Positions 1-5,594 of a DNA stretch of 9,227 nt are shown piece after piece; position 1 is the stretch's first letter, and the number at the start of each line of letters is the position of its first letter. The translations under genes and the position numbers were made by a program. Origin of the DNA: CAZVWV01 sp964631745 (GTDB lineage: Bacteria > Bdellovibrionota_C > UBA2361 > JBGSMV01); contig CAZVWV010000140.1 in the NCBI GenBank assembly GCA_964631745.1, positions 1 through 9,227 of the forward strand, written 5' to 3'. A model generated the notes under the pieces. That model worked only from the letters and a program-made list of their open reading frames with translations. It did no database searches and was not told the origin of the DNA.

Positions 1-46
1 AGTGCCACTATAACCATCGGCGGACGAGTCGGCCGCGCTACGTAAT
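1..46. repeat. REP-like palindromic repeat, copy 1
   Basis: This 46-base unit begins with the near-palindrome AGTGCCACTATA and ends in CGCGCTACGTAAT. It matches 187-232 at 42 of 46 positions, with differences at 13, 14, 32 and 42. The core CGGACG-AGT-CGGCCG forms a stem-loop with one mismatch. The left edge may be cut by the window. It looks like a dispersed extragenic palindromic element; no transposase is nearby. Confidence 0.7.
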
Positions 47-89
47 GGGTGAGATGCTAGTACGGCTTGGGGCTCGAAGATTAGGGAGC

Positions 90-106
90 GCAGGCGATTC
101 GCCTGC
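90..106. repeat. Perfect 7-bp hairpin between the two REP-like copies
   Basis: GCAGGCG and CGCCTGC pair perfectly around the loop ATT. There is no T tract after it on either strand, so an intrinsic terminator is not supported. It lies in the spacer between the two 46-base repeats and may belong to a larger composite repeat. Confidence 0.5.
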
Positions 107-186
107 CGGTGCCGAGAACTTGCACTAAATCTTAGGCCGACAGGCAGCACTAGGTGCGAGCAGGTGGTGGCTTCGCCCTCAACTGT

Positions 187-232
187 AGTGCCACTATACA
201 CATCGGCGGACGAGTCGTCCGCGCTACATAAT
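187..232. repeat. REP-like palindromic repeat, copy 2
   Basis: This is the second copy of the 46-base unit at 1-46. The core is a better hairpin here: GCGGACG-AGT-CGTCCGC pairs perfectly over 7 bp. It is preceded by TAGTG-C-CACTA (186-196), a second short palindrome. It lies about 32 bases downstream of the stop codon of the last operon gene, where a REP element could protect the 3' end of the transcript or help termination (inference). Confidence 0.7.
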
Positions 233-263
233 ATCTCGTGCTTTACCCGGGGTTTTTGAGCAA

Positions 264-821
264 TTACGATAAAAGCCCCTCGAGATTAACCGTGCGATAA
301 CTCGATGGCTTTCTAACTTTTCCGTGAAGATCTTTTCCAACCGCAAAGACCCTATCTAGGTATTCAACCACTTGCACGCTTACCACCTCTTTGGGCCACT
401 CGATCGATTTGCCGCAGTGCCACTCTTCTGGGTCTAACGGCCCTGTGCCGCCCTTCCAATTTTTTAGTTCCACGAATTTTTCCAAATTATTATCACACAC
501 TAATTCAAACCCCCGCTCTAGCGGCACGCCGAAGGCCTCAGCATTCCAGTACATGGTGTAGGCCACATCCGCCAGCCCATCTAACATATCGAGTCGGCTA
601 GGCTGATTCTTGCTTTCATGATAACTCAGTTGATTTGGCTCCGTTATCTTAACGCCGCGAAACTCCGGCTCAATTCCAAGCCCACAAATAACATACTCTA
701 GGACCTCAGAGAGCAAGAGTTGAGCGCCTAGCTTGCGCGTCTCGATCGAACCCGTTCCAAATTCCAGCGAGATTCTCTGGCCAGCCAACGCCATAAACTG
801 TTTAATTTTATCTGATTTCAT
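264..821 (-). CDS. MazG/PRA-PH-like nucleotide pyrophosphohydrolase family protein
   Basis: The 185-residue product fits the all-alpha NTP pyrophosphohydrolase fold (MazG, HisE and related phage enzymes), which hydrolyses NTPs or similar nucleotides to the monophosphate and pyrophosphate using Mg2+. The visible metal-site motif is an ExxE (SEVLEYV, E39 and E42) followed by DGLAD (D81, D85) in a helix that starts RLDMLDGLADVAYTMY. The following AFGVPLERGF...NNLEKF helix is typical of the PRA-PH-like branch. The C-terminal tail (about 117-185) ends with a GKVxKPxxY stretch seen in that branch. The substrate cannot be told from sequence. The ATG is preceded by GGTGAG (plus 827-832) five bases upstream, overlapping the end of the response-regulator gene, and only 6 bases separate the two genes. 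It is therefore probably the last cistron of the envelope/signalling operon, and may clean the nucleotide pool or turn over a signal nucleotide (inference). Confidence 0.72.
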   Translation of the reverse strand: MKSDKIKQFMALAGQRISLEFGTGSIETRKLGAQLLLSEVLEYVICGLGIEPEFRGVKITEPNQLSYHESKNQPSRLDMLDGLADVAYTMYWNAEAFGVPLERGFELVCDNNLEKFVELKNWKGGTGPLDPEEWHCGKSIEWPKEVVSVQVVEYLDRVFAVGKDLHGKVRKPSSYRTVNLEGLLS

Positions 822-827
822 ATATTC

Positions 828-1505
828 TCACCCCCCAATCCACTGATACCCAACTCCTCTCACAGAGCGTATGAACTCTCCGTTAACTCTTGCAAAAAGC
901 TGCCTCAAATGCACGACCGCGTTATCAATACTTCTTTGATTAGGCACTTTCTCGCCCGATCGCAACAGTTCACAGAGTTCCTCCCTACTAACAACCGCGG
1001 GCGATTTTTCTATGAGCAGCGTCAATAACGCAAAATCCATTTTGCTGGGGAATTCCGTGCTACCATCACTAAACCTGATCGAACGCTGAGACATATCGAT
1101 CTCACCACCCGTGAATCCCACGCGCTTACCCAGATTTTGACCAAGCACACGTTGAATTTTTAACAACAATTCCTTTAAGAAAAAGGGCTTGGGAATAAAA
1201 TCCTCGGCACCGATCTCTAACCCTTCAAGCCGATAATCAGCAGAATTCATAGCGGTTAAAAATATAATTGGGGTTAATGAAGTGAACCTGAGATCTCGCG
1301 CGAGATCCAGCCCAGAGCCGTCGGGCAAGCCTATATCCAATAGAACTAGGTCAAATTGCCGGGTTTTGAAGCTCTGCATAGCGTCCGCTTTGCTCTTACT
1401 CCAAAGCACTAGATAGCCCTCATTAATGAGTTGCTCTGATAGAGTTGTCCCAAGCGAGAGATCATCTTCAACTAACAATAAACGCTTGTTCAGTTCAGTT
1501 CCCAC
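828..1505 (-). CDS. OmpR/PhoB-family response regulator
   Basis: This is a 225-residue two-component regulator. The N-terminal receiver domain (about 8-122) has the acidic pair D14/D15, the phosphoacceptor D57 in LVLLDIGLPDGSG, T84 in the IIFLTA strand, and K106 in the IPKPF motif, so all key residues are present. The C-terminal winged helix (about 130-223) carries the recognition-helix pattern RSIDNAVVHLRQLF and ends with IRSVRGVGYQW, the hallmark of OmpR/PhoB DNA-binding domains. Length is normal for the family. The start is a GTG six bases after the kinase stop; a GAGG (plus 1510-1513) overlaps that stop, so translation is probably coupled. It is the cognate partner of the upstream kinase. 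The target promoters are unknown, but the operon's own promoter is an obvious candidate (inference). Confidence 0.93.
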   Translation of the reverse strand: MGTELNKRLLLVEDDLSLGTTLSEQLINEGYLVLWSKSKADAMQSFKTRQFDLVLLDIGLPDGSGLDLARDLRFTSLTPIIFLTAMNSADYRLEGLEIGAEDFIPKPFFLKELLLKIQRVLGQNLGKRVGFTGGEIDMSQRSIRFSDGSTEFPSKMDFALLTLLIEKSPAVVSREELCELLRSGEKVPNQRSIDNAVVHLRQLFARVNGEFIRSVRGVGYQWIGG

Positions 1506-1511
1506 CTAGCC

Positions 1512-2402
1512 TCACTCTTTAAAAATGAGTTTCACACAAAAGCCAGTCGCAACCGGGACGAAGGCCATCTTGCCACCGAAGTTCTCTACCAATCGCCGCA
1601 CAATATACAACCCCAGTCCATTTCCGCTAGAACTCCCAAGTTTCGAAAAGGGCTTGCCGAGATCCGCTGACCTGCCCCGAAACCCAGCACCGTTATCATG
1701 TATGGAGATCTCGATAGCCCCCTCCTCACGCTTGGCAATCACCAGACGCACCTCAGTTGCCCCGCCGTGCGTGACGGCGTTTTGGATAAGATTCCTAAAA
1801 ATAGCCAGAATTGCGCGCCTGTCATGCCACAGGATGGCATCCCCATTAATCCCTAAACTTACATCTATCCATTCCGGACGAAGCTCTTCTAGAACGCTGC
1901 TGATAGAAATCTTCTCAGGTCGCATCTCAAGCTGCTCTAATCCTGCAAATAGCATGGAATTCTCAAGCTGCATATTAAGTCTGACGGTATCAGAAGCGAT
2001 CCGAGATAACAGTTCGGAAGAATCATCTCCCTTCAGATGCGTCTGCAAACTCTCCACCTGGAGACGCAGGCTTGCCAAGGGCGTTTTCAGTTCATGCGCG
2101 AATGTGGCAAAAAACAATCTAATCTTACGGCTATACTGAACTTCACGCGCCATAAAATAAACCAGCGCCATTCCAGCCAAAAAGATACAAAGCATCAAGG
2201 TGCCAGCTTCCCAAAAAAGCATCTTTTGATGTCGCACCAACTCAGGATGTGTGGCTGCCCCTAACTCTCTAATTGTTTCTAGCTGCTCAAGCCCAAATAT
2301 CAACCACCAAGCAATTAAGGCCCCACAAAAAAGCGCCCACGTGCCAATCAAGAGGTACCAAAGATAATTAATCCGGCCACCGTTGGGATTACTGTAGGAC
2401 AT
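1512..2402 (-). CDS. Two-transmembrane sensor histidine kinase with minimal periplasmic loop
   Basis: A 296-residue inner-membrane histidine kinase. TM1 spans about residues 13-36 and TM2 about 66-84, with only about 30 residues between them. The H-box is FAHELKTPL with phosphoacceptor H103, directly after TM2 with no obvious full HAMP domain. The ATP-binding domain shows the N-box NLIQNAVTHGG (N204, N208), the D-box HDNGAGF (D236) and the G-box GNGLGLYIV. I chose ATG 2402 rather than the longer in-frame start at 2540. The longer form would overlap the tonB-like gene by about 150 bases and add a basic stretch of 46 residues with no family counterpart. From 2402 the overlap is 14 bases, matching the tight spacing of the operon. 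The short loop suggests it senses membrane or protein partners rather than a large periplasmic ligand (inference). Confidence 0.9.
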   Translation of the reverse strand: MSYSNPNGGRINYLWYLLIGTWALFCGALIAWWLIFGLEQLETIRELGAATHPELVRHQKMLFWEAGTLMLCIFLAGMALVYFMAREVQYSRKIRLFFATFAHELKTPLASLRLQVESLQTHLKGDDSSELLSRIASDTVRLNMQLENSMLFAGLEQLEMRPEKISISSVLEELRPEWIDVSLGINGDAILWHDRRAILAIFRNLIQNAVTHGGATEVRLVIAKREEGAIEISIHDNGAGFRGRSADLGKPFSKLGSSSGNGLGLYIVRRLVENFGGKMAFVPVATGFCVKLIFKE

Positions 2403-2997
2403 ACCTAACCGATACCTTCTGCTTTGCGCTGACAGCTGGAGTGCCCCCCGAAACTGCCTCAAAAATCCAGGACCTCGAAACCGTCTCAAGCGCCACCAGA
2501 TCGCAATCACTCCTGCCGGAACTCTTGGCGATCTCAGCATTGGTTACACGCCCCTCTGAACCCACTACAATGCTTAGATCGACCGAACCCTCAAAGCCAG
2601 CAAGCCGCGCGGCCCAAGGATATTCCGGTAACGGCGCACGAATAATTTTAAGGTGGCCGGCCGAGTTTACTCCAGATAGGGCCATACCGTGTGACGGCGC
2701 TAAGCCCCCCCCACCTTGCACAGGCCTAACTGTGGCCCTCTTTACTTTCTTAGGAGCATCCGCAAGAAGTTTCGCCGGTTCTGACGGTTTTACATTAGGC
2801 AGCGTCTGCGCTCGCTCCAGCTTCGTTTCACCACTGACTGCACTTTCCTCTCCACCAGCAACAATTTGCACATCTATAACGCTAAACCCCAAATCAGAGC
2901 CGGAGCTGTAATACACACCCCCAACCGCAGCAATCACTGCCAAGTGCGCAGTGATAGATACCACTACAGAATATATAAATAAGCTGCTATCACTCAC
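2389..2997 (-). CDS. TonB-like energy transducer (TonB C-terminal domain protein)
   Basis: The 202-residue product has the TonB layout: a single N-terminal membrane anchor (about 7-30), a periplasmic linker with Pro, Lys and Glu (about 45-115), and a TonB C-terminal domain (about 117-202). The domain shows PLPEYPWAARLAGFEGSVDL, then VGSEGRVTNAEIAKSSGRS and the final SWIFEAV...VSVRYVLQ strand. Such proteins span the periplasm and pass proton-motive energy to outer-membrane receptors, or brace envelope complexes. No ExbB, ExbD or receptor gene is in the window. The start is GTG at 2997, overlapping the tolC-like stop in GTGA (4-base overlap), which implies translational coupling. The codons for four glycines just before the C-terminal domain contain a run of eight G (plus-strand C at 2705-2712), a possible slippage site. 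The anchor lacks the classical SxxxH motif in a form I can assign confidently. Confidence 0.85.
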   Translation of the reverse strand: MSDSSLFIYSVVVSITAHLAVIAAVGGVYYSSGSDLGFSVIDVQIVAGGEESAVSGETKLERAQTLPNVKPSEPAKLLADAPKKVKRATVRPVQGGGGLAPSHGMALSGVNSAGHLKIIRAPLPEYPWAARLAGFEGSVDLSIVVGSEGRVTNAEIAKSSGRSDCDLVALETVSRSWIFEAVSGGTPAVSAKQKVSVRYVLQ

Positions 2998-4334
2998 TGC
3001 ACTGAAACACTTCCAAATCCTGAAGGCGAATCACCTACAGCTCTTTCAACTCTCGCTCGCGCTATTATGTAGTCGTGAAGTGCCTGCACCTCATTCGTAC
3101 GGGCCTGAGTTAACGCCACCTGGGTGTCCAAAACATCAAGCTGCGTGCCAGCACCCACATCGAACCTCGCTCGCGCCAATCTTAAACCTTCGCGTCCCTG
3201 TTCCACCACTTTGTGCGAAGCCTTCACTAACTCTTTGGCTTCATGGAGAGATGAAAGCGCCTTACGCACATCGATGGCGACATCCAGTTCAGCCTGCTCA
3301 AGAGTAAGCTTGGCGTTTCGCAAATTTGAATTGGCCTCGGCCACTTTGCCCTCCCGTGCTAATCCATCAAAGATGCTCCAATTAGCCCGGGCTCCCATGG
3401 CCCATCCATCTAAGTGATCGCTAAAGTCATTAGAGAACATCGATTTCTGCGCGCCATAGCCAGCATAAACCGAGATGGCGGGCAGGTATCCGGCCTGTGA
3501 AATACGTACGCCGTAACGCGCCGCCTCGACCAGATTCTTGAGCCGCTGTAACTCCGGGCGGTTGGACTTGGCACGCTCGAGCGCCTGCTCCAAAACTAGA
3601 TCAAAATCCTGAAAGACCAGCTCCCCCGCTACATCTAACGTTTCGTGGCTCGCCGCGCCAAGACCTAAAACCCTTCGAAGCTCATCGATTGAGATGCGCG
3701 AGTTATTCTGGGCGCGAATCAGCGGAGCTTTACTATTGGCAAGCTCCACTTCTGCTCGCAACACATTAAAATCCGAAACCGACCCCACGTCTCTCTTGCG
3801 CTTTTCTGAAACCAACTCTTCGTCTAATAAAGATACCAGCTCCTGATTTACTTTCTCTTGCGCGCGAGCAAGTAACACTCCGTAAAATCTCTCAACGATG
3901 CCGTAACCAACATCCCGAAGCACCATCTCCATTTCATTTTTGGCAGCACGCTCTTCAAAACGTTTCCCTTGAAAACCTGCCCAAATGCCGCCTCCGGCAA
4001 AAACATTCTGTTCGACCTGGAGATCCGCGTTCCAACTTTTTTCCGAGCCAAAAGACTGCCCATTAAATGACTCAAGCCGACTGTTATCGATCTGCGAAAC
4101 ATCCGCACTAGCAACTATATGTGGAATCAGCCCAGCTCTGAGCTGCATAGTAACGCCGTGCGCTCTCTCAATCTGTTCTTTGGCTCGTCTTAAGTCATAA
4201 TTACCTTTGGCCGCCAGCTCAAAGCAGTTATCCAACGTGAGCGCTGGCTGAAGCTGCGGCCCCTCTGAATAAGCCGGTACGGCCACGAGCCAAAAGATAG
4301 CTACGGAAAGGAACCATAATGGATGCTTTATCAT
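2994..4334 (-). CDS. TolC-family outer-membrane efflux/secretion channel
   Basis: A 446-residue outer-membrane factor of the TolC/OEP family. These proteins form trimeric channel-tunnels for type I secretion or tripartite efflux. Residues 1-23 form a signal peptide (IKHPLWFLSVAIFWLVAVPA) with likely cleavage near AYS-EG. The mature part has the internal duplication of the family: LTLDNCFELAAKGNYDLRRA opens the first repeat, and LEQALERAKSNRPELQRLKN opens the second around residue 240. The family-like ARARFDVGAGTQLDVLDTQVALTQARTN lies near the C-terminus. Length is typical. No inner-membrane pump or adaptor gene is adjacent, so the partner must be elsewhere. The ATG at 4334 has no convincing Shine-Dalgarno sequence. 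The 81-base gap from nusB could hold a separate start of transcription, though I see no good promoter there. Confidence 0.92.
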   Translation of the reverse strand: MIKHPLWFLSVAIFWLVAVPAYSEGPQLQPALTLDNCFELAAKGNYDLRRAKEQIERAHGVTMQLRAGLIPHIVASADVSQIDNSRLESFNGQSFGSEKSWNADLQVEQNVFAGGGIWAGFQGKRFEERAAKNEMEMVLRDVGYGIVERFYGVLLARAQEKVNQELVSLLDEELVSEKRKRDVGSVSDFNVLRAEVELANSKAPLIRAQNNSRISIDELRRVLGLGAASHETLDVAGELVFQDFDLVLEQALERAKSNRPELQRLKNLVEAARYGVRISQAGYLPAISVYAGYGAQKSMFSNDFSDHLDGWAMGARANWSIFDGLAREGKVAEANSNLRNAKLTLEQAELDVAIDVRKALSSLHEAKELVKASHKVVEQGREGLRLARARFDVGAGTQLDVLDTQVALTQARTNEVQALHDYIIARARVERAVGDSPSGFGSVSVQ

Positions 4335-4415
4335 ATGAAGCCGAGATTACCGCCCTAAAACGCAAAAGAAAAGGGCCTGGGCCTCTACAATCGGAAAGGT
4401 CTATGTGAGCCAAAC

Positions 4416-4886
4416 TTACTGGTTAATCGCTAATTTTGCGGGGATTTCAAGCGCTCTAATAGAGCAAGAGGCGATCTTATCTAACACGCCGTTAACAAAT
4501 GTTGGCGACTCATTCGATCCGAAAGCTTTAGTGAGTTCCACTGCCTCGTTTATTGAAACCTTCACAGGAATATCTGACAAACATAAAACTTCGGCTGTAC
4601 CAATTCTCAAGATATTTCTATCGACTCTGGCCATCCTGGCCATGGCCCAGTGATCGGACGCCTTAGCGATGGCCTCATCAATCACCGGCCTGTTCTTTAT
4701 GATGGTTTCAAGCAGCATTCTCACGAATCCAAGATTCTCTTGATCTACTTCGGAGATCTCCTCGTCTGAGCCAGCGTAAGTTGTCGAGAGCACGAACTCC
4801 ACATTCTCAACGGAAAAGTCATCAAGCGTATCACAGGAATAGAGCACCTGGAGCACAACTTGCCTCGCTTGCCGTCTAGATTTCAT
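4416..4886 (-). CDS. nusB: Transcription antitermination factor NusB
   Basis: NusB binds NusE (ribosomal protein S10) and boxA RNA to build the antitermination complex on rRNA operons. The 156-residue sequence starts with the conserved MKSRRQARQVVLQVLY. It carries the core ASDHWAMARMARVDRNILRI, the IPVKVSINEAVELTKAFGS motif and FVNGVLDKIA, all diagnostic of the family and in the right order. Length is slightly longer than the common 130-150. An AAGGAG ribosome binding site sits nine bases before the ATG and lies inside the last codons of ribH. The two genes are 6 bases apart, the ribH-nusB order found in many bacteria. Confidence 0.97.
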   Translation of the reverse strand: MKSRRQARQVVLQVLYSCDTLDDFSVENVEFVLSTTYAGSDEEISEVDQENLGFVRMLLETIIKNRPVIDEAIAKASDHWAMARMARVDRNILRIGTAEVLCLSDIPVKVSINEAVELTKAFGSNESPTFVNGVLDKIASCSIRALEIPAKLAINQ

Positions 4887-4892
4887 AATAAA

Positions 4893-5369
4893 CTACTCCT
4901 TACAACTTTTTGCGAAGTGAATCATCTCAAGTGCCGCTAAAGCAGCGTCCCGGCCCTTGTTTTCTCCGGTCTCGTCCGCCCGAACTCGGGCCTGCACAAG
5001 ATTCTCTGTGGTGATAATACCAAGACCGATCGGCACTCCGCTTTCCAACATCACTTGAGCAACGCCGCGAGCGGATTCGTTAGCGACCAGTTCAAAATGG
5101 TACGTCTCTCCACGGATGACTGCGCCCAAGGCGACCAGGGCATCGTATTTTTTGGTTTGAATGAGATAACGACACGCCAAAGGAATTTCGAAGCTTCCCG
5201 GCACTTGGAAGACATGAATGCGAGACTCGCTCGCGCCGGCCTCAAGTAGCGCCTGCTTTGCGCCTGCAGTTAGACTGCTAACAATTTCAGCATTGAAGCG
5301 CGCCGCAATAATACCAAACCTGAATCCCGCTGCCGTGAGGCCATCTGCTTTGCTAATAGAAGTTTTCAT
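4893..5369 (-). CDS. ribH: 6,7-dimethyl-8-ribityllumazine synthase
   Basis: RibH condenses 5-amino-6-ribitylaminouracil with 3,4-dihydroxy-2-butanone 4-phosphate, the penultimate step of riboflavin synthesis, usually as a pentamer or 60-mer in the cytosol. The 158-residue product shows the substrate-binding ARFN near residue 24, the VFQVPGSFEIPLA loop, the highly conserved ALGAVIRGETYHFELVANES with the catalytic histidine in YHF, and GIITTENLVQARVRAD followed by NKGRDAALAALEMI. Length is normal. The ATG has a GGGAAG about ten bases upstream as a modest ribosome binding site. It is the first gene of the minus-strand run and is divergent from the gene at 5595. No riboflavin (FMN) riboswitch is visible upstream. 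Confidence 0.97.
   Translation of the reverse strand: MKTSISKADGLTAAGFRFGIIAARFNAEIVSSLTAGAKQALLEAGASESRIHVFQVPGSFEIPLACRYLIQTKKYDALVALGAVIRGETYHFELVANESARGVAQVMLESGVPIGLGIITTENLVQARVRADETGENKGRDAALAALEMIHFAKSCKE
4896..4901 (-). promoter_or_regulatory. nusB ribosome binding site
   Basis: AAGGAG on the minus strand lies nine bases before the nusB ATG. It is made of the last two codons of ribH (Lys-Glu) and the base before its stop context, so nusB initiation is linked to ribosomes finishing ribH. Confidence 0.8.
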
Positions 5370-5439
5370 GGTTAAAGAGCTTCCCGCGCCTCGTGATTTT
5401 ACTGTGTAACTTTACTGTTGTTCGGGTGCGGTGACAGTG

Positions 5440-5467
5440 ATTATAGCCGATACCGGTTTCTTAGTAA
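5440..5467 (-). promoter_or_regulatory. Candidate sigma70-type promoter for ribH-nusB
   Basis: A perfect TATAAT lies at 5445-5440 on the minus strand, giving a leader of about 60 bases before ribH. The best -35 is TTACTA (5467-5462) with 16-base spacing, which is weak. The -10 box is convincing; the -35 is not. Confidence 0.5.
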
Positions 5468-5514
5468 GCCCTTGGAAAAGAAATTTATGCCGGAGTTTTT
5501 ATTAGCGGTTTCAT

Positions 5515-5537
5515 GGGGATATAGGGGGATTTAGGGG
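5515..5537 (+). repeat. Tandem GGGGAT(A/T)TAG decamers (G-run element)
   Basis: Two adjacent decamers GGGGATATAG and GGGGATTTAG are followed by a third G run, so three runs of 4-5 G recur every ten bases on the plus strand. A fourth run of five G lies at 5564-5568. The element sits between the divergent ribH operon and the gene at 5595. It could be a repeated regulator site with one-turn helical phasing or a long-looped G-quadruplex (inference). Confidence 0.55.
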
Positions 5538-5594
5538 AATTGCGAGAATAAGTATACATATTTGGGGGACACTCCATAACCTTATTTAAGATTG

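Noticed and set aside
2403..2540. Longer N-terminus for the sensor kinase starting at 2540
   Set aside because: It would overlap the tonB-like coding region by about 150 bases and adds a basic stretch with no kinase feature; the ATG at 2402 fits the operon spacing.
4335..4415. Intrinsic terminator between nusB and the tolC-like gene
   Set aside because: The minus strand has GGCCCAGGCC followed by TTTTCTTTT, but the stem is only about three stable pairs, too weak to call.
5370..5594. FMN (RFN) riboswitch upstream of ribH
   Set aside because: The conserved purine-rich RFN blocks and helices are not visible on the minus strand.
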